Shown here piece by piece: positions 8,322 to 14,266 of a DNA stretch of 64,000 nt (within the stretch, counting starts at the first letter, position 1; each line of letters begins with the position of its first letter). The stretch comes from Achromobacter sp. ASV32 (GTDB lineage Bacteria; Pseudomonadota; Gammaproteobacteria; Burkholderiales; Burkholderiaceae_B): NCBI RefSeq assembly GCF_016428805.1, contig NZ_JAELTJ010000005.1, forward strand, positions 1 to 64,000, in the 5' to 3' direction. Made by a program: the position numbers and the translations under genes. The notes below the pieces were generated by a model. That model saw only the letters and a program-made list of their open reading frames with translations. It was not told the DNA's origin and searched no databases.

Positions 8322-8448
8322 GTACTGTGACCACGCGCGGCCGATCTACTTCGACTCGGCCGCCGAGGTCGATCAAACGCCGGCAGGTGTACGCCGCCAG
8401 GTGCTTGAGGGCAATGAGACCTGGCGCGAACTTTGTCGGGGGAATTAA
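8224..8448 (+). CDS. Outer-membrane spanin lipoprotein (Rz1-like), overlapping Rz
   Basis: A 74-residue lipoprotein read in a different frame from Rz and overlapping its last 98 nt. From ATG 8224 a short signal sequence ends in the lipobox LIGC, giving an acylated Cys23. ATGs at 8251 and 8254 are alternatives but would leave a signal without positive charge. The mature part contains CDHARPIYFD and ends NETWRELCRGN, a pattern typical of phage lysis lipoproteins. It extends past Rz, so the pair is overlapping, not fully embedded. Confidence 0.85.
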   Translation: MCRTTWPAWMMTLLSLSLSLIGCAAPAAKVGVEYCDHARPIYFDSAAEVDQTPAGVRRQVLEGNETWRELCRGN

Positions 8449-8465
8449 GCATTGGGCTCTCTCAA

Positions 8466-8497
8466 GAAACAAAAAGGCCTTGTCGGTGACAAGGCCT
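8466..8497 (-). terminator. Terminator for the hicA-hicB-secB-like operon
   Basis: AGGCCTTGTC at 8475-8484 and GACAAGGCCT at 8488-8497 form a perfect 10-bp hairpin. On the minus strand the stem is followed by TTTTTGTTTC, so it ends the leftward operon. On the plus strand there is no T run, although it may still slow transcripts coming from the lysis genes. Confidence 0.75.
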
Positions 8498-8508
8498 GTC
8501 TGTTGCCC

Positions 8509-9093
8509 CTATGCCGGTCCTGGTTTGACCTTCTTGCGGGGGCGCTTTGGCTTCGCGTTCGGAGTTTGGTTGACCTTTTCACCTTCCGTCGCAAGAAACG
8601 GGGGAGATAGTGACATGTTCATAGCTGGCAGTCCGGCGAGGGACACCAAACGTTCGAACTCCATCACCGCGGTGCTGTAAATCTGCGGTGTCCACAACAT
8701 TGAAACTTCGTCGGAGTTGGCTGCGACATACTCGGTAACCTCTTTCAAAGAATGCCCAGAGGCGCACTTGAAATATCCGGTGCAGGTCAACTCAACCGAG
8801 ACCATCGTTTCCTTAGAGTCGTGGGTGACTGCCTTGGCGTCGAAATGGATTGAGACGATGACGTACACATGACCATTCTGAGGGTGGTCTTTAGTCGTCA
8901 GGCTTCCCCTGATATTGATCTCAATGCGCGATTTTTCAAGCGGCTTCGCAACCTCGTCCTCGTCCAGTGCCCGTTGAAGATGGAGTCGCGGGAACAAGAT
9001 TTTTTCGAGGCGAGCCCCGCAATGTTCATTTGAAGTCATGGCGCTGGACAATACTGCGGGGCGGGCGGTCTTGCTCAATGCGTTTTCGACCAT
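8509..9093 (-). CDS. SecB-like chaperone of a toxin-antitoxin-chaperone module
   Basis: A 194-residue SecB-like protein. The centre (about 55-170) shows a SecB-type beta-rich pattern ending in MEFERLVSLAGLPAMNMSLS and PPF, which parallels the conserved DLVTRGGFPPLLLAPVNF region of SecB. The N-terminal 25 residues and a basic Pro/Lys-rich tail (PKRPRKKVKPGP) are not typical of housekeeping SecB. The gene overlaps hicB by 19 nt and ends at its own terminator. In known TAC systems such a SecB relative binds the antitoxin and shields it from proteolysis. I infer the same here. The start at 9093 is the first of two options; ATG at residue 19 is the other. Confidence 0.75.
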   Translation of the reverse strand: MVENALSKTARPAVLSSAMTSNEHCGARLEKILFPRLHLQRALDEDEVAKPLEKSRIEINIRGSLTTKDHPQNGHVYVIVSIHFDAKAVTHDSKETMVSVELTCTGYFKCASGHSLKEVTEYVAANSDEVSMLWTPQIYSTAVMEFERLVSLAGLPAMNMSLSPPFLATEGEKVNQTPNAKPKRPRKKVKPGPA

Positions 9094-9635
9094 GTCGTGC
9101 CCAAATAGTTTGTAGTTGCTCGGACGCCACTTTCTTGCTTGGTAGTATCGACAGGCCAGTCGAACTCGGTATCAGCTAGAGAGACGTGCGTTGCGTTGTG
9201 CGTTTTGAGTTCCGAGAACGCTGCGAACAATTGAAACTCGCGCACGAAGGTTTCGGTGGGATTCCGCTCCACTACTTTCCTGGGACTGGGTAGGCTGGCC
9301 AGTTCAATAAAGTGCACGACTGCGTCTTTAACAAAGTCATTAAGGCTTTGTTGCCGCTGTCGAGCGAACTGCGCCGCCTTCTTGTGTGCATCCACCCCAA
9401 TGCGAACATTAAATGACCCTCGGCAGGTCGTATTGGGTTGCAGCCCCTCGGCAGCGCAAGACGCCAGATAATCGTCGACAGCTTCCACAAAGGCAGCCTT
9501 CAATGAAGGCACATCCTCTGCATTGAACAGGATGAGATCGTCGATAAATTCGACTTTACCGATGAGGCAATCGTCTTCAGCACTGTATTGGACAGAGCCG
9601 TAGTAGCCGCGGTGTTCCAAGAGATCATTGTTCAT
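9075..9635 (-). CDS. hicB: HicB-family antitoxin with long C-terminal extension
   Basis: A 186-residue protein, longer than usual HicB antitoxins. Residues 10-68 form the HicB RNase-H-like core (YYGSVQYSAEDDCLIGKVEF and on). Residues 73-108 form a ribbon-helix-helix DNA-binding part with FNVRIGVDAHKKAAQFARQR. Residues 109-186 are an extra, probably flexible extension with two tryptophans (Trp160 in FDWPVD, Trp182) and several Phe. ATG 9635 is chosen because it overlaps the hicA stop (ATGA) with GGGGG five bases upstream; the ATG four codons earlier lacks this spacing. The extension is the expected place for a chaperone-addiction segment. Confidence 0.85.
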   Translation of the reverse strand: MNNDLLEHRGYYGSVQYSAEDDCLIGKVEFIDDLILFNAEDVPSLKAAFVEAVDDYLASCAAEGLQPNTTCRGSFNVRIGVDAHKKAAQFARQRQQSLNDFVKDAVVHFIELASLPSPRKVVERNPTETFVREFQLFAAFSELKTHNATHVSLADTEFDWPVDTTKQESGVRATTNYLGTTWSKTH

Positions 9636-9892
9636 GCTAACCCCCATTCCTTCAATGATGCTTCGACATTGCGAATGACATAGGGCTTAACGATGCCGCT
9701 CGGATGCGGCTCGTGTAGGTTGATTCTGCGTGGTGTTCCATCTACGACAGTCATGAAGTGTCGCCGGGATCCGCCACCATTGTGGAGCTTGAAACCTAAG
9801 CCTTCCAGCAAGGTCACAAGCTCGTCCCAACGAAAGTCGGTCGGCGGCGGCTTGCGGCATAGGCGTGCGAGGGCCTTCTTGTACTGGGACAT
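9632..9892 (-). CDS. hicA: HicA-family mRNA interferase toxin
   Basis: An 86-residue HicA-like protein with the small dsRBD-type fold. LVTLLEGLGFKLHNGGGSRR is followed directly by HF, placing His45 where HicA toxins have the catalytic histidine of the GSxH-type loop. INLHEPHPSGIVKPYVIRNV is typical of the subclass. HicA binds and cleaves mRNA, and HicB blocks it. The gene is first in the operon, before the antitoxin, which is the normal hicAB order and the reverse of many other TA systems. The N-terminus is about 20 residues longer than minimal HicA proteins. Confidence 0.85.
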   Translation of the reverse strand: MSQYKKALARLCRKPPPTDFRWDELVTLLEGLGFKLHNGGGSRRHFMTVVDGTPRRINLHEPHPSGIVKPYVIRNVEASLKEWGLA

Positions 9893-9919
9893 GGATTATC
9901 GTCAAAAGTTCTGATGGGC

Positions 9920-9953
9920 GCAACTGAATTCCAGTTGCAACTACAGATGTCAA
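9920..9953 (-). promoter_or_regulatory. hicA promoter region with palindromic operator
   Basis: GCAACTG (9920-9926) and CAGTTGC (9932-9938) are perfect inverted arms around AATTC, 28 bp upstream of the hicA start. On the minus strand TTGACA (9953-9948) is a consensus -35; a weak -10 17 nt further on falls inside the palindrome. A second candidate -10, GATAAT, lies just before the hicA ATG. The palindrome is a likely HicB operator for autoregulation. The HicB role is inference. Confidence 0.6.
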
Positions 9954-10010
9954 GTGCGAGAGATGATTTGTAACACATCCTCGCATTTATGTCCCAGAGG
10001 GCCCGCGCCG

Positions 10011-10337
10011 CTAGGGCATGTGGCTCTCGTTGACCCACTGCATCCACCAGCCCTGGTAGTAGCGCACGCCGGCAATCTCCTCGAAGCCGACCACCATCAT
10101 GCCGCGGTCGGAGGCGAAGGTCAGGAGTTGAGGTTCCAACAGATCGGGGATGGCGCTAGGAACTGTGGCGCCGAACTTCGCCAGCGCGTCCATGGTCATG
10201 CGCGGAACGTGCCGATTTAGACCCTTGTGAAGCATGGAGTACATCCGGACCGTGCCCACGACGGGCTCGCCTGGATCGTTGTCGCGGCGGCGTTCGCCAA
10301 GGTGGTGGGTGCGTAGGACGCTGCACTGGAATTGCAC
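10011..10337 (-). CDS. SOS-controlled prophage protein of unknown function
   Basis: A 108-residue protein starting at GTG 10337, just downstream of a LexA-boxed promoter. The middle is mixed alpha/beta and the C-terminus is aromatic (VRYYQGWWMQWVNESHMP). There is no signal peptide or membrane segment, and I do not recognise the family. It is the first gene after the SOS promoter and stands between the TAC module and an SRAP gene, so it belongs to the prophage accessory zone. An ATG at residue 32 (MYSMLHKGLN) would give a 77-residue product. DNA-damage induction is inferred from the promoter. Confidence 0.65.
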   Translation of the reverse strand: MQFQCSVLRTHHLGERRRDNDPGEPVVGTVRMYSMLHKGLNRHVPRMTMDALAKFGATVPSAIPDLLEPQLLTFASDRGMMVVGFEEIAGVRYYQGWWMQWVNESHMP

Positions 10338-10354
10338 GATCTGCTCGAAAAATA

Positions 10355-10396
10355 CTGTACATATATACAGTATAATTCGCCGTCAAAGCGGTGCAA
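10355..10396 (-). promoter_or_regulatory. LexA-box promoter
   Basis: CTGTACATATATACAG at 10355-10370 is a perfect CTGT-N8-ACAG LexA box and is identical to the one before host lexA (52121-52136). On the minus strand TTGCAC (10396-10391), a 17-nt spacer and TATACT (10373-10368) form a good sigma70 promoter whose -10 overlaps the box, driving the gene at 10011-10337. TATAAT at 10371-10376 could also serve the plus strand, but no good -35 accompanies it. Confidence 0.8.
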
Positions 10397-10430
10397 TTAG
10401 GCCCCGATTTTGCCCATTAGGGGACGGAAC

Positions 10431-10619
10431 GTGGCGGATGTGATGGACTGGCAGCAGAGGGATGAATACTACTGGGCGGGCCCTGGCGGCTGGACGATCT
10501 GCAAGGTGTTCGCGCAGAACCGCTGGCAGTACGAGGTCTGGGCGGGGAGCGGCACGAGGCACGGTATGGAGCCGTCTTTGGCTGCCGCGATCCAGCTTTA
10601 TGACAAGGTGAAAGGCTGA
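10431..10619 (+). CDS. Small prophage protein, unknown function
   Basis: A 62-residue protein. GTG 10431 is chosen for AGGGGA about 7 nt upstream; ATG 10443 (MDWQQRDEYY) and ATG 10410 are alternatives. It is rich in aromatic residues (YYWAGPGGWTICKVF, WQYEVWAG) and ends in a helix (AAAIQLYDKVKG). This looks like a small beta-sheet fold of the type common in phage hypothetical proteins. It is divergent from the SOS-controlled gene and may share the LexA box. It converges with the SRAP gene, 3 nt away. Confidence 0.6.
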   Translation: MADVMDWQQRDEYYWAGPGGWTICKVFAQNRWQYEVWAGSGTRHGMEPSLAAAIQLYDKVKG

Positions 10620-10622
10620 CGC

Positions 10623-11288
10623 CTACTTCGCCATCAGCGTGGCGAGCAGCTTTTCCGCCGGGAAGGGCACCAGAAAATCCCGTGTCGCATCGGCCGGCGC
10701 GGTGAGCCAGTCGCCGTAGGCGCCCTCTAACAGGATAACGACCATCCGCTTTTCTTTGCCGGCTTGGTGGTAGTCCCGGAACAGCGGATCCTGATCGGCG
10801 TTGATGGTGAGCATGGTGTAGCTTTCCTGCACCTGGCCAGCGGCGTCGCGCCAGCGGTCCCACAGGCCGGCGATGCCCAGCAGCGCGCCATCGGCTCGGG
10901 TGAACCGGGTAGCCACTGCGACGCCGGACCGCCAATCGGGCTCGAAGATAGCGTCAGCCGGGATGATGCAACGCTGGGCCCGGCGCCAGGCGTTGCCGAA
11001 GGTGAAGGACTTGGCCGCGGTCTCGCTGCGCGCGTTGAACGTGGACAGCTTGCCGGCCTTGGCCAAGCCGTCCGCCTTGGTCATGGCACTGATCAGGCCC
11101 CAGCGACCCACGACCGCCTCGCGCGCGGGCACCGCCTCGTCGCCCGCGTCATGCTCGACCGGCCGCCGGATGAAGATGCCCGGGTAGCGGGGCCACATGT
11201 CGTACTTTCCGCCGGCCGGCTTGTTGGGCGCGCCGAACTTTTTCAGCAGCAACTCGGCGTCCTTCAGGGTCTGGTAGTGGCTGCACAT
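10623..11288 (-). CDS. SRAP/YedK-HMCES family abasic-site DNA-protein crosslinker
   Basis: A 221-residue SOS response-associated peptidase (SRAP) protein. Met1 is followed by catalytic Cys2 (MCSHY). Other family residues are in place: Asn85 in TFNARSET, Glu116 in DAIFEPDW, and His174 in RDYHQAGKEKRM. YedK/HMCES proteins form a stable thiazolidine link with abasic sites in single-stranded DNA and so shield them from strand cleavage. A prophage copy would protect replicating DNA under damage. No LexA box is visible directly before this gene. The insertion at about 35-55 is longer than in E. coli YedK. Confidence 0.9.
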   Translation of the reverse strand: MCSHYQTLKDAELLLKKFGAPNKPAGGKYDMWPRYPGIFIRRPVEHDAGDEAVPAREAVVGRWGLISAMTKADGLAKAGKLSTFNARSETAAKSFTFGNAWRRAQRCIIPADAIFEPDWRSGVAVATRFTRADGALLGIAGLWDRWRDAAGQVQESYTMLTINADQDPLFRDYHQAGKEKRMVVILLEGAYGDWLTAPADATRDFLVPFPAEKLLATLMAK

Positions 11289-11320
11289 GGTGGCCTCCCG
11301 TGGGAAGGGCCAGTATAGGA

Positions 11321-11776
11321 TTAACCTTCGCGCCGGCGTCGTCGGAAGTGGTTTCTAGCGAATTCCCACGCAAGCGCGAGCGACGCGCAATGGATCCAAA
11401 TCACGACAAGCTTGCGCTGTATCTGCGTCGAAATGTCAGCAGCGGCTGTCAGACACTTAGCCTCCAGCTTCCCGAGCATGTAGTCTTCAAAGCAGTCTTT
11501 TGGCACGGGCAGCCAATTCAGTAGTTGAGCCGCCAGACCAAGTGTTACTGTCAAGGCAAGACCAGTGACCATCGCGAATGCGAGTTTTTGGAACAGATTT
11601 CGAGGCTCATCCTCGTCGTAGGCGTAAATCACCGCCAAGATCACAATCCCCAAGAGGCTCGTTAACGGAGAAAACGGCCCTGATGTGTATAGGGTTGTAC
11701 CGAGCAGAGCCAATGTGGCAAAAATCAGTGCGGCTGGGTCGATCGCACGTTTTTTTAGGGGAAGCTCGGCAGACAT
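11321..11776 (-). CDS. Small integral membrane protein at the prophage end
   Basis: A 151-residue protein with about four hydrophobic segments (near 15-30, 38-52, 66-87 and 122-137), a cytosolic DEDEPRN loop, and a basic C-terminus (RNHFRRRRREG). I do not recognise the family. It is the last gene before the proposed attR, on the minus strand like SRAP and 32 nt upstream of it. Late-end prophage genes of this sort are often superinfection-exclusion or lysogenic-conversion factors, but nothing in the sequence proves that here. Confidence 0.65.
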   Translation of the reverse strand: MSAELPLKKRAIDPAALIFATLALLGTTLYTSGPFSPLTSLLGIVILAVIYAYDEDEPRNLFQKLAFAMVTGLALTVTLGLAAQLLNWLPVPKDCFEDYMLGKLEAKCLTAAADISTQIQRKLVVIWIHCASLALAWEFARNHFRRRRREG

Positions 11777-11849
11777 TCAGAGATCTCGGTCGTTGAGGTT
11801 ACGACATAACGGACGATCGTCGTAGAACTTAAGCTCGATGAACTTGGGA

Positions 11850-11921
11850 TACGCCAAAATTACGCCAAATAGGCTGGTGAGTGCGCAAATACGTTATTTG
11901 GCTGTCCCCTCCTTCGCACCA
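11850..11921. other. Probable attR: integrase arm sites next to a tRNA 3' end
   Basis: TACGCCAAA occurs twice in direct repeat with 11-bp spacing (11850-11858, 11861-11869). An inverted copy, TATTTGGC, lies at 11895-11902. Directly after it, 11904-11921 reads as the 3' strand of a tRNA T-stem and acceptor stem (CCTTCGC) with discriminator A and CCA, most like tRNA-Leu. Host-type sequence and a strong terminator follow. This is the pattern of a phage integrated into the 3' end of a tRNA gene. The intact tRNA and integrase should lie left of the window. Confidence 0.55.
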
Positions 11922-12050
11922 AACCCCTATTAGATGCTGTTTCACCCCTGATGGGCAGTCCTCGGATGGATAGCCCTGGCGGGTAGCTCCACGGCGGGCA
12001 GTATCTGCAAGACCGTTGCAACGGGCTCTCAGGCCGGGTTGCAGCCCTGA

Positions 12051-12084
12051 AACCCCCCAGGCAGGAATGCCTGGGGGGTTTTTT
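12051..12084 (+). terminator. Strong intrinsic terminator (probably of the tRNA transcript)
   Basis: AACCCCCCAGGCA (12051-12063) pairs perfectly with TGCCTGGGGGGTT (12068-12080) around GGAA, followed by TTTT. No protein gene precedes it on this strand. It most likely ended the tRNA transcript before prophage insertion. The gap 11777-12234 otherwise holds the attR site and short inverted repeats but no gene. Confidence 0.8.
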
Positions 12085-12234
12085 GTTTTGACGCGCAGGG
12101 ACGATCAGGTCCTCCGTTTGCGTACCGTCTCTGCGACGGTGCGCGTATCATTTTGAAACAGCCATATCTTTATGACGTCCGATCGCCCATAGTGGCCCCG
12201 GGAATATTTTTTCCCGGAAAATCTAGGACTTACA

Positions 12235-12444
12235 TTGAAGATTGAAACTGGTATCGTGAAGTGGTTCAACAACGACAAGGGCTTCGGCTTTATTTCTCCG
12301 GAGCTGGGCGGCAAAGACCTCTTCGCGCATTACTCTGAAATTCAGGGTGACGGGCACAAATCTCTTGAAGAGAACCAGCGCGTGTCATTCGTGGCGGCCC
12401 AGGGGCAGAAAGGTCCTCAGGCGACGATGATCAAATCGATTTAA
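12235..12444 (+). CDS. Cold-shock domain protein (CspA family, TTG start)
   Basis: A 69-residue single cold-shock domain. RNP1 is KGFGFI and RNP2 is DLFAHY, both intact, so it should bind single-stranded RNA and DNA as an RNA chaperone. The start is TTG 12235 with AGGA about 8 nt upstream; the two other cold-shock genes in this window use ATG with METG or MATG. It is closer to the 41965 protein (shared [13 protein letters not shown]-like segment) than to the 43230 one. It is the first intact host gene right of the prophage. Confidence 0.88.
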   Translation: MKIETGIVKWFNNDKGFGFISPELGGKDLFAHYSEIQGDGHKSLEENQRVSFVAAQGQKGPQATMIKSI

Positions 12445-12450
12445 TCGCAG

Positions 12451-12531
12451 AGCGGCCTGCTGAAATGCAGGCCGCTTGGCAGCAAGTTGTTGGGCCGGCT
12501 CCTTGAAACATGGGAGCCGGCCCTTTCATTT
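12451..12531 (+). terminator. Double hairpin after the cold-shock gene
   Basis: AGCGGCCTGC/GCAGGCCGCT (12451-12460, 12467-12476) forms a first stem. GGGCCGGCTCC/GGAGCCGGCCC (12492-12502, 12513-12523), followed by TTTCATTT, forms a second, terminator-like one. Together they end the cold-shock transcript. Confidence 0.7.
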
Positions 12532-12549
12532 GTCCGGCGCAACATCGCT

Positions 12550-12948
12550 TTGCGCACGTGCGTGGCGCAGGTCGTGTCCACCGCACTCGCCTCGCCCGCT
12601 ATCGCAGGCGAGCGGTGGATGGTCTACACGGGCGGCGAAAAACCCAACCGGATTATCGTCACCGTCGACGAGACCTATCTGGACGTCGTGTCCACGGCGG
12701 AAAAGACCTACAAGCTTGAAACGGTGACCATCCTGGAAAATGCCAAGTCGCCTGACTGGGTGTTCTCCATCATGATCATCGACTACTTCACCAAAGACCG
12801 GGGCAATGCCAACGACGCGTATAGGCATTGCAGCCACATTTTTGGGCGATTTGATTGCGGTGGAGGTGGCTGCTTGCAGCGGCAGGTCTTTGCCGTGAGG
12901 ATCAAAGGGCTGCGGCGCTGCTTGAGCGCCCGGATGCGGCCCGTATGA
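12550..12948 (+). CDS. Possible secreted protein, probably degenerate at the C-terminus
   Basis: An open frame that extends upstream into the terminator, so a start at TTG 12550 (132 residues) is more likely than one at 12487. From there the N-terminus looks like a signal peptide (VAQVVSTALASPAIAG). A plausible domain follows (GERWMVYTGGEKPNRIIVTV to SIMIIDYF). After about residue 80 the sequence becomes Cys/Arg-rich and unlike a normal protein, which suggests a frameshift near 12800. No family is recognised. It may be a remnant of a secreted-protein gene. Confidence 0.35.
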   Translation: MRTCVAQVVSTALASPAIAGERWMVYTGGEKPNRIIVTVDETYLDVVSTAEKTYKLETVTILENAKSPDWVFSIMIIDYFTKDRGNANDAYRHCSHIFGRFDCGGGGCLQRQVFAVRIKGLRRCLSARMRPV

Positions 12949-12958
12949 GCAAGGGCTG

Positions 12959-13927
12959 GTGGACGAGTTGGCCGAGCACGAGACACTGAGACTGGCCTAC
13001 GAATCCAACAATCTCAAAGGCCGGCCGACCATCTCGTTGCTTGAGCTAGCATGGAACCAAGCAGCCGGCACGGTGACTAAGGTCGACCGCATGCTCATTT
13101 CAAGCCGCCATATGTCCGTCAATATCGCGAACCCCATTTCATCCCGATTCGGCGCCCCGCAGCCGGACACGCAGCCGACCACGCGGCCGCCTGCCGCGGG
13201 CACGCAGGCAGCGCCGGGCGCCACGGGGAAGATCAGTTCAAAGGTCGAGACTACCGGTGCGCGGGTCAAGGCCTTTGTGCGGTTACTTGGCCAGGCGCCG
13301 CGCGCGCTACACTCGATCGCGATACCGCGAGCCGAAGGCATACTGCGTTCATTGAAGGCGACGTTTGAAGTGCCAACGCGCACCGGACTCCGACAAATGG
13401 CAGCGCAGCGCGAGTGCTTGACGGCTTGCCGCCAACTGTTCCATATCGCCAGGCAAGGCTACGGTGTTCCTATCGCGAGACATGTCGCCCGGCTGGATGA
13501 GAGCCTGGACCGTCTGCTTGCCGCGCACGGCCCGAACACGGCCATGTCGCGGGAAGTGCTCTTGAACGATACGGTGCTGAGAGCATTGCGATCATTGCCC
13601 GACGATAAATTCCTGAGAAGCGCACGGGGGGTGGGCGACCGGCAGACGCTTACCCAGGCGGAACGGAAATTCCGAGAGCAGCAGCTTGAGCGGAAGCTTC
13701 CAGACGACGTAAGGCAGCGAATCGCCAAGAGTCTGGAGAGCAAGGGGGATAAGCCTGACAGCCCGACTCTGCGCCTGATCCGGCATGCCGTGGGAATGCA
13801 TGCGTCCGTTCGGCTCAACAGCATACCAACGCAGAGATTAGCAGCGCTGAACAACGAATTGGCAGCCGAAAACGACAAGCTGATACTGGAGGCGCGGCGC
13901 CGTTCTGGTGCGCTCGATGGCGGTTGA
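12959..13927 (+). CDS. Orphan helical protein with Pro/Thr-rich N-terminal region
   Basis: GTG 12959 with AAGGG just upstream gives 322 residues. ATG 13112 (MSVNIANPISSRFG) is an alternative giving 271. The part around residues 65-90 is rich in Pro, Thr, Ala and Gln and looks disordered. The rest is strongly helical and charged (for example QAERKFREQQLERKLPDDVR), ending in a coiled stretch LNNELAAENDKLILEA. No signal peptide or membrane segment is seen and I recognise no family. The layout resembles some secreted effectors, but no secretion genes are nearby. Function unknown. Confidence 0.55.
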   Translation: MDELAEHETLRLAYESNNLKGRPTISLLELAWNQAAGTVTKVDRMLISSRHMSVNIANPISSRFGAPQPDTQPTTRPPAAGTQAAPGATGKISSKVETTGARVKAFVRLLGQAPRALHSIAIPRAEGILRSLKATFEVPTRTGLRQMAAQRECLTACRQLFHIARQGYGVPIARHVARLDESLDRLLAAHGPNTAMSREVLLNDTVLRALRSLPDDKFLRSARGVGDRQTLTQAERKFREQQLERKLPDDVRQRIAKSLESKGDKPDSPTLRLIRHAVGMHASVRLNSIPTQRLAALNNELAAENDKLILEARRRSGALDGG

Positions 13928-14266
13928 AGCTTCGGGTCCGACGGGCCGAATTGTCTTGCGAATTGAATTCGTCAGAACGTCTCCAGTCGCTGTCCGCGCG
14001 GACGCTCTTGCTCTGGTGCGGGATGACAACGTATAGGGCCAGCCAGACCGAATGGCTGGCTGGCGCTTTGGGGCGGGCGTTCTCATCAGCTGACAGGTCG
14101 GCTCGCGGGCTCGGTGCCAGATCCTGACCGTCACGGATACCTCCCAGACCTTGATTCTCAGATGCAAGACAAGGCGCGTGTGCGCATTGCACCGGGATCG
14201 CCGCTTGCTGTGCCCCTCGGTATGCGACCATCCGGCGCATGTTTGCACTATTGAGGAGTCTGCATC
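13928..14266 (+). other. Gene-free gap with one hairpin
   Basis: No convincing gene lies in this 339-nt stretch. GCCAGCCA (14038-14045) and TGGCTGGC (14053-14060) form an 8-bp hairpin that may end the upstream transcript, although no T run follows. The last 15 nt carry the GAGGAG ribosome-binding site of the next gene. Confidence 0.5.

Noticed and set aside
8509-9093. The SecB-like protein as the housekeeping SecB
   Set aside because: It is tied to hicAB by overlap, lies in a prophage, and has an atypical basic Pro/Lys tail and N-terminus. A housekeeping secB would be expected elsewhere in the genome.
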